Assembly (NCBI RefSeq): GCF_024970185.1
Contig: NZ_CP103965.1
Location: forward strand, 1-64,000
Source of the DNA: Pseudomonas sp. N3-W
Lineage (GTDB): Bacteria; Pseudomonadota; Gammaproteobacteria; Pseudomonadales; Pseudomonadaceae
Reading direction: 5' to 3'
DNA length: 64,000 bases
Each line of letters opens with the position of its first letter. Within the stretch, counting starts at the first letter, position 1. The notes under the pieces were generated by a model that was given only the letters and a program-made list of their open reading frames with translations, searched no databases and had not been told where the DNA came from. Made by a program: the position numbers and the translations under genes. Shown piece by piece: positions 39,063 through 47,849 of this stretch.

Positions 39063-39862
39063 GTCGTCTACCCCGAGCGCCCGCCGAGGCGGTGATCGAA
39101 GTCCGTGGCCTGTGCAATCGCTTCGGCAGCCAGAGCGTGCACGAGAACCTCGACCTGGATTTGTACAAAGGCGAAATCCTGGCAGTGGTCGGCGGTTCCG
39201 GCAGCGGCAAATCGGTGCTGTTGCGCAGCATCGTCGGCTTGCGCCAGCCCAGCGAAGGGATTGTGAAGGTCTTCGGCAAAAACCTGCCGACCTTGTCCGA
39301 GCACGAGCGCTCGATGGTCGAGCGGCGCTTTGGCGTGCTGTTTCAGAAAGGCGCCCTGTTCTCTTCGCTGACTGTGACTGAGAACGTCGCCCTGCCCCTG
39401 ATCGAACACGCCGGCTTGAGCCGGCATGACGCCGAACACCTGGCGGCGGTGAAGCTGGCGCTGGCCGGGCTGCCGCTGTCGGCGGCGGACAAGTACCCCG
39501 CCTCCTTGTCCGGCGGCATGATCAAACGCGCGGCGCTGGCCCGTGCGCTGGCGCTGGACCCGGACATCCTGTTTCTCGACGAGCCCACCGCCGGCCTCGA
39601 TCCGATTGGCGCGGCGGCGTTCGATCAATTGATCCTGACCCTGCGCGATGCGCTGGGCCTGAGCGTGTTTCTGGTGACGCACGACCTCGACACGCTTTAC
39701 ACCATCACCGACCGGGTGGCGGTGCTGGCGCAGAAAAAAGTATTGGTGGCGGACGCCATCGACAAGGTTTCGGAAACCGACGACGCGTGGATTCACGAAT
39801 ACTTCCATGGCCCCCGTGGCCGCGCGGCGCTGACAGCCGCACAACAGCTCAACGAGGTCTGA
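39059..39862 (+). CDS. MlaF-type ABC ATPase
   Basis: A 267-residue ATPase. Walker A GGSGSGKS, Q-loop FQKGALFSSLTV, signature LSGGMIKRAALARALA (the variant typical of MlaF), Walker B ILFLDEPTAGLDP and the H-loop THDLDTL are all present. The start is GTG within GTGA overlapping the permease stop. It powers lipid movement through the MCE complex. Confidence 0.94.
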   Translation: MSRLPRAPAEAVIEVRGLCNRFGSQSVHENLDLDLYKGEILAVVGGSGSGKSVLLRSIVGLRQPSEGIVKVFGKNLPTLSEHERSMVERRFGVLFQKGALFSSLTVTENVALPLIEHAGLSRHDAEHLAAVKLALAGLPLSAADKYPASLSGGMIKRAALARALALDPDILFLDEPTAGLDPIGAAAFDQLILTLRDALGLSVFLVTHDLDTLYTITDRVAVLAQKKVLVADAIDKVSETDDAWIHEYFHGPRGRAALTAAQQLNEV

Positions 39863-39863
39863 C

Positions 39864-40802
39864 ATGGAAACCCGAGCCCATCATGTATTGATCGGCCTGT
39901 TCACTGTGATCGTGGTGGCGGGCGCCCTGCTCTTCGGTCTGTGGCTGGCCAAGTCCAGCGTCGATACCGAGTTCAAGGACTACGAAATCGTCTTCAACGA
40001 AGCGGTCAGCGGTCTGTCCAAGGGCAGCGCCGTGCAGTACAGCGGGATCAAGGTCGGCGACGTGGTCAGCCTGCGCCTGGACCCCAAAGACCCGCGCCGG
40101 GTGCTGGCGCGGATTCGCCTGGGCGGCGAAACGCCGATCAAGGAAGACACCCAGGCCAAGCTGGCGCTGACCGGGATCACTGGCACATCGATCATCCAGC
40201 TCAGCGGCGGCACACCGCAAAGCCCGAAGTTGCGCGGCAAGGATGGCGACCTGCCGACCATCGTTGCGGCGCCCTCGCCCATCGCCCGCCTGATGAATGA
40301 CAGCAACGACCTGATGGCGGGCGTTAATACCCTGATGCACAACGCCAACAAGATGTTCTCGGAGCAGAACATCGAGCGCATCAGCAACACCCTGAAGAAT
40401 CTGGAGCAGACCACCGGCAGCATTGCCGAGCAGCGCGGGGACATTCGCCAGGCCATGCAGCAACTGGCCTCCATTGGCAAACAGGCCAGCGCCACCCTGG
40501 AACAGACCACCGCACTGATGCGCAACGCCAACGGCTTGCTCAACGATCAGGGCAAGCAGATGTTCGGCAGCGCCGAGCAGGCGATGAAGTCGCTGGAGCA
40601 AAGCAGCGCGACCATCAACAAATTGCTCGAGAACAACCAGGATTCGCTCAACAGCGGCATGCAGGGCCTCAATGGCCTGGCGCCTGCGGTGCGTGAACTG
40701 CGCGACACCCTGAGCTCGCTGCGGGCCATTTCGCAACGCCTTGAGGCCAACCCCAGCGGTTATCTTCTGGGCAGCGACAAGAACAAGGAATTCACCCCAT
40801 GA
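39864..40802 (+). CDS. MlaD-family (MCE domain) lipid transport protein
   Basis: A 312-residue periplasmic protein anchored by one N-terminal helix (about 8-28). The MCE domain (about 40-118) contains GLSKGSAVQYSGIKVGDV and TGTSIIQLSGG. A long coiled-coil-like tail (about 140-300, LKNLEQTTGSIAEQRGDIRQAM) is typical of Pqi/Mce proteins that bridge the periplasm. It lies one base after the ATPase gene and overlaps the lipoprotein gene. Confidence 0.93.
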   Translation: METRAHHVLIGLFTVIVVAGALLFGLWLAKSSVDTEFKDYEIVFNEAVSGLSKGSAVQYSGIKVGDVVSLRLDPKDPRRVLARIRLGGETPIKEDTQAKLALTGITGTSIIQLSGGTPQSPKLRGKDGDLPTIVAAPSPIARLMNDSNDLMAGVNTLMHNANKMFSEQNIERISNTLKNLEQTTGSIAEQRGDIRQAMQQLASIGKQASATLEQTTALMRNANGLLNDQGKQMFGSAEQAMKSLEQSSATINKLLENNQDSLNSGMQGLNGLAPAVRELRDTLSSLRAISQRLEANPSGYLLGSDKNKEFTP

Positions 40803-41425
40803 AGCTGACTCACCTCGCCCTCCTCGCTGGTTTTACCCTGATCAGCGCGTGCTCGATCCTGCCCAAGGCCGAGCCGTCCGACGTGTACCGGCTGCCCGTG
40901 GCCCAGAGCGGCGCCTCGGCCAGCCATGGCACGGCCCAGCGCTGGTCGCTACGCCTGGCCAAGCCGCAGGCGAGCGAAGTGTTGAACAGCCCGAAAATCG
41001 CGGTCATTCCTCAGGGCGACCTGATCAGCAGCTACAAGGCGTCACGCTGGAGCGATCCGGCGCCGGTGCTGTTGCGCAATCGCCTGCTCGACGGGTTTCA
41101 GCGTGATGGCCGGGTGTCGTTGTTGAGCACGGACGACAGCAACCTGCAGGCGGATCTGGAGTTGGGCGGCAGCCTGCAAGCGTTCCAGACCGAGTATCAG
41201 GGCACGAGCGCCACTGTGGTGGTGCGCCTCGACGCCTTGCTGGTACGCGGCTCCGACCAGCGCATCCTCGCCAGCCACCGCTTTGAGGTGCGCCAGCCGC
41301 TGAGCGACGTGAAAGTGCCGGGTGTGGTGGCCGGGTTTGGCCAGGCCAGCGATCAGTTGACGGCGCAGGTGGTGAATTGGGTGGTGGAGCAAGGGCAGAA
41401 AGTCGCCCCGCCGCCAAGACCTTGA
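40799..41425 (+). CDS. PqiC-type outer-membrane lipoprotein of the MCE system
   Basis: A 208-residue lipoprotein. The signal peptide ends in lipobox LISAC (acylated Cys about residue 19), followed by SILPKAEPSDVYRLP. The fold matches the ABC-transport auxiliary lipoproteins (PqiC/DUF330). Start overlaps the MCE gene by four bases. Serine at +2 suits outer-membrane sorting. It likely docks the MCE tunnel at the outer membrane. Confidence 0.9.
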   Translation: MKLTHLALLAGFTLISACSILPKAEPSDVYRLPVAQSGASASHGTAQRWSLRLAKPQASEVLNSPKIAVIPQGDLISSYKASRWSDPAPVLLRNRLLDGFQRDGRVSLLSTDDSNLQADLELGGSLQAFQTEYQGTSATVVVRLDALLVRGSDQRILASHRFEVRQPLSDVKVPGVVAGFGQASDQLTAQVVNWVVEQGQKVAPPPRP

Positions 41426-41441
41426 AAAAAAGCAGTTCTGA

Positions 41442-41532
41442 TGTGGGAGTCGGGCTTGCCCGCGATGAGGCCGTAACATTCAACACATATGTTGATTGAA
41501 AAATCGCCATCGCGGGCAAGCCCGCTCCCACA
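41442..41532. repeat. REP doublet, GTGGGAG..GGGCTTGCCCGCGATG type
   Basis: Arms TGGGAGTCGGGCTTGCCCGC and GCGGGCAAGCCCGCTCCCAC face each other around ATTCAACACATATGTTGATT, itself a palindrome. Between convergent genes. Confidence 0.9.
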
Positions 41533-41543
41533 GGGTTATGTAG

Positions 41544-42773
41544 TTAACCGAAGAACCAGTAGCAAACCGTGATGGCACCCACGACACCAGCAAACTCCGC
41601 CAGCAACGCACACCCCACTGCATGCCGCGCGCGCTGGATGCCGACCGCGCCGAAGTACACCGCCAGTACATAGAACGTCGTCTCCGTACTGCCCTGAATC
41701 GTCGCCGCGACCAACGCCGGGAAGCTGTCTACCCCGGAGGTCTTCATGGTTTCAATCAACATCGCCCGGGCGGCGCTGCCGGAAAACGGTTTGACCATCG
41801 CCGTCGGCAAGGCATCGACAAAACGCGTGTCCAACCCGGCCCACTGCACCAGATGCCGAATCCCGTCGAGGCCGAAGTCCAGCGCGCCGGACGCCCGCAA
41901 CACGCCCACGGCGCAAAGCATGGCTACCAGATACGGCAGCAGGTTCTTCGCCACGTCGAAGCCTTCTTTGGCGCCTTCGACGAATGCTTCGTAGACCTTC
42001 ACCTTGCGCAGCGCACCGACCACCAGAAACAGCATGATCAGGCCGAACAGTGTCAGGTTGCCGAGGATCGAGGACAAGCCGGCCAGCGCGGTGGCTGAGA
42101 GGGTCGCCAGCAGCGCCATGAAGCCACCCAGTGCGAGGGCACCGGGAATCAGATAGGCAAGCACCACCGGGTCCCACAGGCGCAGGCGTTGCATGAACGC
42201 CACCGACAGCAGACCGACCAGCGTCGAACAGCTGGTGGCGAGCAGGATCGGCAGGAACACCAGGGTCGGATCCGGCGCGCCTTGCTGGGCGCGGTACATG
42301 AAGATCGTCACCGGCAGCAGGGTCAGCGACGAGGCGTTGAGCACCAGGAACAGGATCTGCGCGTTGCTGGCGACGGTGGCACTGGGGTTGAGTTCTTGCA
42401 GCGCCTTCATGGCTTTCAGGCCAATGGGTGTAGCAGCGTTGTCCAGGCCCAGGCCGTTGGCGGCGAAGTTGAGGGTGATCAGGCCGATGGCCGGGTGACC
42501 GGGCGGCACTTCCGGCATCAGGCGCAGAAACAGCGGACCAAGCGCCTTGGCCAGCCAGTCGACGATGCCGGCCTTTTCGGCGATGCGCAGAAACCCCAGC
42601 CACAGGGTCAGGGTGCCGAACAGCAGGACCATGACTTCGACAGACAGCTTGGCCATGGCGAAAATGCTTTCCACCATCGCCGCGAAGATCCCGGCATTGC
42701 CGCCGATCAGCCACTGCGCCAGCGCCGACACGGCTGCCACGATGAAGAAGCCAAGCCACAGGCCATTAAGCAT
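41544..42773 (-). CDS. SpmA-SpmB-like nucleoside-recognition membrane protein (fusion)
   Basis: A 409-residue protein with about 10 helices and two Gate/nucleoside-recognition domains: an SpmA-like half (FAANGLGLDNAATPIGLKAM, NAQILFLVLNASSLTLLP) and an SpmB-like half (VEGAKEGFDVAKNLLPYLVAMLCAVGVL, ATIQGSTETTFYVLAVYFG). In Bacillus these are separate spore-maturation proteins; non-sporulating Gram-negatives carry the fused form. Transport function unknown. No obvious operon partner; gltP upstream is closed by its own terminator. Confidence 0.88.
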   Translation of the reverse strand: MLNGLWLGFFIVAAVSALAQWLIGGNAGIFAAMVESIFAMAKLSVEVMVLLFGTLTLWLGFLRIAEKAGIVDWLAKALGPLFLRLMPEVPPGHPAIGLITLNFAANGLGLDNAATPIGLKAMKALQELNPSATVASNAQILFLVLNASSLTLLPVTIFMYRAQQGAPDPTLVFLPILLATSCSTLVGLLSVAFMQRLRLWDPVVLAYLIPGALALGGFMALLATLSATALAGLSSILGNLTLFGLIMLFLVVGALRKVKVYEAFVEGAKEGFDVAKNLLPYLVAMLCAVGVLRASGALDFGLDGIRHLVQWAGLDTRFVDALPTAMVKPFSGSAARAMLIETMKTSGVDSFPALVAATIQGSTETTFYVLAVYFGAVGIQRARHAVGCALLAEFAGVVGAITVCYWFFG

Positions 42774-42824
42774 CAGTCAAATCCCCCGAAGAATGCGGCG
42801 AATGATAACGGGGTCGCCAGAAAC

Positions 42825-42854
42825 GACAAACCCCGGATTTCTCCGGGGTTTGTC
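42825..42854. terminator. Intrinsic terminator downstream of gltP
   Basis: A perfect 13-bp stem GACAAACCCCGGA/TCCGGGGTTTGTC with loop TTTC. It ends transcripts arriving on the minus strand from gltP (stop 43024), about 170 bp downstream. Confidence 0.8.
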
Positions 42855-42909
42855 TGGGGACTGCATGAGGTCCTCTTGTGCCCGATTCTATGGGCAGACC
42901 TCAATCCAC

Positions 42910-42999
42910 TGTGGGAGCGAGTGTGCTCGCGATAGCGGTGTATCAGTCGCCATCAATGTTGAATGTAAGTCCGTCATCGCGAGCAAGCTCGCTCCCACA
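42910..42999. repeat. REP doublet, GTGGGAGC type
   Basis: Arms TGTGGGAGCGAGTGTGCTCG and CGAGCAAGCTCGCTCCCACA with inner GTATCAGTCG and CAATGTTGAATG; between gltP and its terminator. Confidence 0.9.
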
Positions 43000-43023
43000 T
43001 AAAGCAGTCCCACAGGGTTTTTA

Positions 43024-44355
43024 TCAGTGCTTGGAAATCTCGCCAGCCGGCAGTTTTTCCTTGCTGCGCCAGTGCGGCAGGGAGTTCCAGTAGCGCTCGC
43101 CCTTGGCGTCGTCGTACATGCCTTCCCAGCGCGAGATCACCAGCACGGCCAGGGCGTTGCCGATCACGTTCAGTGCGGTACGGGCCATGTCCATGATGCG
43201 GTCGACACCGGCGATGAACGCCAGGCCTTCCAGCGGAATACCCACGCTGCCCAACGTGGCCAGCAGCACCACGAAGGACACACCCGGTACACCGGCGATG
43301 CCTTTGGAGGTGACCATCAGGGTCAGCACCAGCAGCAGTTGCTGGCTGATCGACAGGTCGATGCCATACAGCTGGGCAATGAAGATCGCCGCGATGCTCT
43401 GGTACAGGGTCGAACCGTCGAGGTTGAACGAGTAGCCGGTCGGCACCACGAAGCTGCAAATGGCTTTCGGCGCGCCGTACGCTTCCATCTTCTCGATCAC
43501 ACGCGGCAGCACGGTTTCGGAGCTGGCGGTGGAGTAGGCCAGCACCAGCTCGTCCTTGAAGATGCGCATCAACTTGATCACCGAGAAGCCGAACAGGCGA
43601 GCGATCAGGCCCAACACCACGAAGGCGAAGAAGGCGATGGCGAAGTAAACCAGCACCACCAGTTTGGCCAGCGGCAGCAGGGAAGCGAAGCCGAAGTTGG
43701 CGACCGTTACCGCGATCAGTGCAAATACGCCGATCGGGGCGTAGTTCATGATCATGTGGGTAACTTTGAACATGCTTTCCGAGACGCCTTGGAACATCTT
43801 CACCAGCGGCTCACGCAGGTCCGATTGCAGGCTCGACAGACCGAGGCCGAACAACACGGAGAAGAAGATGATCGGCAGCATCTCGCCGCGGGCCATGGCC
43901 GCGAAGATGTTCGATGGAATCAGGTTGAGGATGGTTTCGATGAACGCGTGTTCATGCTGAACCTCGGCGGCAGTGGCCTGGTACTTGGAAATGTCCACAG
44001 TGCCCAGGGTGCTCATGTCGATGCCGGTGCCCGGATGGACAACGTTGGCCAGCACCAGACCGACCAGAATGGCGATGGTGGTCACGACTTCGAAGTAAAT
44101 GATGGTCTTGAGGCCGATACGCCCGAGTTTCTTCGCATCCCCTACACCGGCAATGCCGACGACCAGCGAGGAAATCACGATCGGGATCACGATCATCTTG
44201 ATCAGACGGATAAAGATATCGCCTGCCGGTTGCAGGACGTTGCTGATCCACCAGGCTTTTTCGGCACTGAAATGGTTGAGCAGCGCACCGATTGCAATCC
44301 CCAATACCAGACCGATGAGGATCTGCCAGGCGAGGCTAAGCTTTGCCTTCTTCAT
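43024..44355 (-). CDS. gltP: Glutamate/aspartate:proton symporter GltP (DAACS family)
   Basis: A 443-residue inner-membrane dicarboxylate symporter. Eight helices plus re-entrant loops; signatures AYSTASSETVLPRVIEKM (serine-rich HP1 loop), PTGYSFNLDGSTLYQSIAAIFIAQ and GIAGVPGVSFVVLLATL match GltP rather than DctA. It takes up glutamate and aspartate with protons. A 699-bp gap upstream carries its promoter. A REP pair and a strong terminator follow. Confidence 0.93.
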   Translation of the reverse strand: MKKAKLSLAWQILIGLVLGIAIGALLNHFSAEKAWWISNVLQPAGDIFIRLIKMIVIPIVISSLVVGIAGVGDAKKLGRIGLKTIIYFEVVTTIAILVGLVLANVVHPGTGIDMSTLGTVDISKYQATAAEVQHEHAFIETILNLIPSNIFAAMARGEMLPIIFFSVLFGLGLSSLQSDLREPLVKMFQGVSESMFKVTHMIMNYAPIGVFALIAVTVANFGFASLLPLAKLVVLVYFAIAFFAFVVLGLIARLFGFSVIKLMRIFKDELVLAYSTASSETVLPRVIEKMEAYGAPKAICSFVVPTGYSFNLDGSTLYQSIAAIFIAQLYGIDLSISQQLLLVLTLMVTSKGIAGVPGVSFVVLLATLGSVGIPLEGLAFIAGVDRIMDMARTALNVIGNALAVLVISRWEGMYDDAKGERYWNSLPHWRSKEKLPAGEISKH

Positions 44356-44543
44356 ATCATTACCCTTACTTCAGTTTGACTCGGGCAGATGCGCGAACTG
44401 GAACGCTCAGTGGCGGAAAAGTTTGTGCATCTGCCCCCGTATAAGGTGCCCCGAAACGCGTATTTACAGCTCTTCGGCAGGCGAAAAAAGGCGCAACTAT
44501 TCCGATGCACGGAACTAACGTCTAATGCCGTAAACGCCTACCC

Positions 44544-44560
44544 CATGCCGAATCGGCATG
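44544..44560. promoter_or_regulatory. Perfect palindrome upstream of gltP
   Basis: CATGCCGA-A-TCGGCATG is a perfect 8-bp inverted repeat about 190 bp before the gltP start; possible operator, regulator unknown. Confidence 0.4.
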
Positions 44561-45017
44561 AGCTTTTTCAAATGAAACTGGCGTCCCAACCGGTTCGAAT
44601 ACGACATTTCGGCAGGCATAAGTGCCGTGAACCGGTCATTTCAGAGCAGGTTGTGTGTTTTTTGTACAGGTTAATTCAAGCTGAAACTTCGGAAAAAGCC
44701 TACGTCGGACGGCGAAAAGTCCTCGAGCGAAAGTATGAGCTTTCTCGATATACGGTCGCGACGTAACACTGCGAAACGGTTTTGCGGGGAATATGACGCA
44801 GAAGGGAATGAGCGCAATGCTCTAGATCAACGTTTTGCGATCTTTCAGCTCTTCGCAAGTCCGTCGAACCGCTCTGGGCCGGCGAACTTGCGTCGCAGCT
44901 TTTACCTGACCCGGCCCTTGCGCAGGCACCCCATGTACCCGTAGGTCACTCCGACCCTGTAACAGTCAGAACGTCCCGACCCCTTGGTCATGCGCCCGCC
45001 TTCCTCGGGTGGCGCAA

Positions 45018-45042
45018 TGGAAGGAGCAAGGGTTGCCCCTTC
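45018..45042 (-). terminator. Hairpin downstream of the Ivy-type gene
   Basis: GGAAGG and CCTTCC with inner GCAA/TTGC around GGG form a near-perfect stem 13 bp after the stop at 45055 (minus strand). No T-tract, so termination is uncertain. Confidence 0.45.
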
Positions 45043-45054
45043 CGTGTTTCGAAC

Positions 45055-45519
45055 TCAGTACCAGTTTGGATCTTTCTTCAGTTGTTCCCTCAACAGGTTC
45101 TGCATGCCAGGGTTCGGCTTCCCGAGGAAGCGGTAATCGGCATGGCGCGTCGGCGACTTGTCGGCTGGTAGCCCGGCGGGGACTTGCACCCACATCGCGT
45201 AGGCGTCTTTCTTGTCAAAGCTGAACGCCACGATCAGGCGATTGTTCAGGCAGGTCTGCTGCGCTTCGCACAATGGCCCGACCAGATACTTGTCGCCATC
45301 TTCCTGCACGGCATTCATCTGCTCGGAAGTACCGGACAGGTTCATCACCCATTCCGGCAATCGCTCTTCCTTCTTGACGACTTTTGTCCAGGTTTCTCGG
45401 TATTGCGGGTCGGAGTTGAGCAACTCGCTGACCCGCGCCTGGCCATCGTTGGCCGCTATCGCCATGGCACTACCGCCCAGAAGCAGGGCGGCTGCCAGTG
45501 TCTTTACCAAAACGTTCAT
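45055..45519 (-). CDS. Ivy-family (inhibitor of vertebrate lysozyme) periplasmic protein
   Basis: A 154-residue exported protein: signal peptide MNVLVKTLAAALLLGGSAMAIA, then a domain with PLCEAQQTCLNNRLIVAFSF and KDAYAMWVQVPAGL. The paired cysteines and order of strands match Ivy, which blocks C-type lysozymes, although the loop between the cysteines (EAQQT) differs from the KPHD of E. coli Ivy, so inhibitory activity is not assured. It is followed two bases upstream by DUF1328 in the same direction (minus strand). Confidence 0.75.
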   Translation of the reverse strand: MNVLVKTLAAALLLGGSAMAIAANDGQARVSELLNSDPQYRETWTKVVKKEERLPEWVMNLSGTSEQMNAVQEDGDKYLVGPLCEAQQTCLNNRLIVAFSFDKKDAYAMWVQVPAGLPADKSPTRHADYRFLGKPNPGMQNLLREQLKKDPNWY

Positions 45520-45521
45520 GT

Positions 45522-45767
<246 letters not shown>

Positions 45768-46055
45768 CTAGAACACCCAACGTTCCTGGCGGGGCAGGTC
45801 GTCGACCGGTTGTGGCTGGTCGACTTCCATCATTCGCATCGGAGCGTTTTCAGCCTGGCTGCTGCTGACGGCGCTGAAGTGGGTTTGGGTCGCATGCTGA
45901 ATCGATACGTGCGGCGCCTCTGTCTGCTGGCTGTAGTGCCAGCTCATCAGTTGCTGACCAACCACCAGGGTGACCAGCAACGCCAAAAGCAAAAACACGC
46001 CCTGCTGGATATGCAGTGGCGAGATACGCATTTGGGCGGCACGTTGGCGATTCAT
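45768..46055 (-). CDS. Hypothetical single-helix membrane protein
   Basis: A 95-residue protein with a basic start (MNRQRAAQMRISPLHIQQG), one helix (about 20-36, VFLLLALLVTLVVG) and a hydrophilic tail that should face the periplasm. GGAGG precedes the ATG. No family recognised. It lies upstream of DUF1328 and the Ivy-type gene in the same direction, 81 bp before DUF1328. Confidence 0.65.
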   Translation of the reverse strand: MNRQRAAQMRISPLHIQQGVFLLLALLVTLVVGQQLMSWHYSQQTEAPHVSIQHATQTHFSAVSSSQAENAPMRMMEVDQPQPVDDLPRQERWVF

Positions 46056-46492
46056 CCTGGAGTTCCTCCCACACAGTGGATCCGGTTTGGGGCTTTGTTC
46101 GTTAAATGCCCCGGGTTAACCAGACTATTGCAGCCTGCATGCCAGCTTTAATTGTATAAAATAACTATATAAATCAATGAGTTATGTTTTAAGTGAAAAT
46201 CACTTCGCACGCATCCTGCACGATGGGGTCGTCTACACTCGTGCGTAATGCACGATAGATCCGAAGGAACTTTCAATATTTTTGAATTGAGTGCAGAGCG
46301 CGGATGTCTGAAATGAACGTAGGCCAGGGTCTACAGACCGCTGTTTAGATAAAAAACCAACAAAATCAGGCGATTAGCCAGAGGGTAAGTAGAAGGCTAC
46401 CCTGCTGTGGGTAGAATCGATCAGAATCAACCATGCAACTTGCCCGATTTTTCCGGGACTAACCAAGATCATTCATTAAGGAGCGTAGGAAC
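46056..46492. other. Non-coding divergent promoter region upstream of algB
   Basis: An AT-rich 437-bp gap between the 95-residue gene and algB. It holds the inverted repeat at 46239-46255 and a second TGCACGAT copy (46218-46225). No gene seen. Confidence 0.5.
46239..46255. promoter_or_regulatory. Inverted repeat TCGTGC-N5-GCACGA upstream of algB
   Basis: Perfect 6-bp arms with a 5-bp spacer, plus a direct TGCACGAT copy 25 bp to the left, about 240 bp before algB. Operator candidate. Confidence 0.4.
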
Positions 46493-47839
46493 ATGGAATC
46501 AGCCACTGAGCATCAAGGCCGCATTCTGCTGGTAGACGATGAGTCCGCCATCCTGCGTACCTTCCGCTACTGCCTGGAAGACGAAGGCTATACCGTCGCC
46601 ACCGCCAACAGCGCCGCGCAGGCCGATGTGTTGTTGCAGCGTCAGGTGTTTGACCTTTGCTTCCTGGATTTGCGTCTGGGCGAGGACAACGGCCTGGATG
46701 TGCTGGCACAAATGCGTATCCAGGCGCCGTGGATGCGCGTGGTGATCGTCACCGCACATTCGGCAGTCGATACCGCAGTCGATGCGATTCAGGCGGGCGC
46801 CGCTGACTATCTGGTCAAGCCGTGCAGCCCGGACCAATTGCGTTTGGCGACTGCCAAGCAACTGGAAGTGCGCCAACTGTCGGCTCGCCTGGAAGCGCTG
46901 GAAGGTGAAGTACGCAAACCCAAGGATGGCCTCGACTCCCACAGCCCGGCGATGAAAGTCGTGCTCGAAACCGCCCGCCAGGTGGCTGGCACCGATGCCA
47001 ATATCCTGATCCTGGGTGAGTCCGGCACCGGTAAAGGCGAGCTGGCCCGCGCCATTCACGGCTGGAGCAAGCGCGAGAAAAAATCCTGCGTGACCATCAA
47101 CTGCCCGTCGCTGACGGCGGAACTGATGGAAAGCGAGCTGTTCGGTCACAGCCGTGGCGCGTTTACCGGGGCCAGTGAGAGCACCCTTGGGCGCGTCAAT
47201 CAGGCGGATGGCGGTACGCTGTTTCTCGATGAGATCGGCGATTTTCCCCTCACGTTACAACCAAAATTGCTGCGCTTCATTCAGGATAAGGAATACGAGC
47301 GGGTCGGCGACCCGGTCACCCGCCGCGCCGACGTGCGGATTCTGGCGGCCACCAACCTCAATCTTGAAGACATGGTGCGCGACGGCCGTTTCCGCGAAGA
47401 CTTGCTCTATCGCCTGAACGTTATCACCTTGCACCTGCCGCCATTGCGCGAGCGCAGTGAAGACATTCTGAATCTTGCCGACCGCTTTCTGGCCCGCTTC
47501 GTCAAGGAGTACGCGCGTCCGGCCCGGGGGTTCAGCGACGAGGCCCGGGAAGCGCTGCTCAGCTATCGCTGGCCGGGCAATATTCGCGAACTGCGTAACG
47601 TGGTCGAGCGGGCGAGCATTATCTGCCCGCAGGAGCGCGTGGAGATTGTCCACCTGGGGATGGCCGAACAGCCAACCAACAACGCGCCACGAGTAGGTGC
47701 CGCGCTGAGTCTGGATGAGCTGGAAAAAGCCCACATCGGCGCGGTACTGGCTACCGCCGGCACCCTGGACCAGGCCGCCAAGACCCTGGGCATCGACGCC
47801 TCTACCCTTTATCGCAAGCGCAAGCAGTACAACCTGTGA
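46493..47839 (+). CDS. algB: NtrC-family response regulator AlgB
   Basis: A 448-residue regulator: receiver domain with D59 in LCFLDLRLGEDNGLDVL, AAA+ domain with Walker A GESGTGKGE, the sigma-54 contact GAFTGA, Walker B GGTLFLDEIGD, and a C-terminal Fis-type HTH (LDQAAKTLGIDASTLYRKRKQY). It matches P. aeruginosa AlgB closely along its length and is followed by kinB, its cognate kinase. AlgB activates algD for alginate synthesis. AAGGAGCG precedes the ATG. Confidence 0.96.
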   Translation: MESATEHQGRILLVDDESAILRTFRYCLEDEGYTVATANSAAQADVLLQRQVFDLCFLDLRLGEDNGLDVLAQMRIQAPWMRVVIVTAHSAVDTAVDAIQAGAADYLVKPCSPDQLRLATAKQLEVRQLSARLEALEGEVRKPKDGLDSHSPAMKVVLETARQVAGTDANILILGESGTGKGELARAIHGWSKREKKSCVTINCPSLTAELMESELFGHSRGAFTGASESTLGRVNQADGGTLFLDEIGDFPLTLQPKLLRFIQDKEYERVGDPVTRRADVRILAATNLNLEDMVRDGRFREDLLYRLNVITLHLPPLRERSEDILNLADRFLARFVKEYARPARGFSDEAREALLSYRWPGNIRELRNVVERASIICPQERVEIVHLGMAEQPTNNAPRVGAALSLDELEKAHIGAVLATAGTLDQAAKTLGIDASTLYRKRKQYNL

Positions 47840-47849
47840 GCGTCATCCG

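Larger units (their letters stand above)
44356..45054. other. Long non-coding gap between gltP and the Ivy-type gene
   Basis: Nearly 700 bp of lower-GC sequence. It should contain the gltP promoter and operators. Visible elements are the palindrome at 44544-44560 and the hairpin at 45018-45042. An open frame at 44389-44766 has no family features, no good ribosome site and atypical codons, so I do not call it. Confidence 0.45.

Noticed and set aside
44389..44766. 125-codon frame upstream of gltP
   Set aside because: No ribosome site or family signature, and codon use unlike neighbouring genes.
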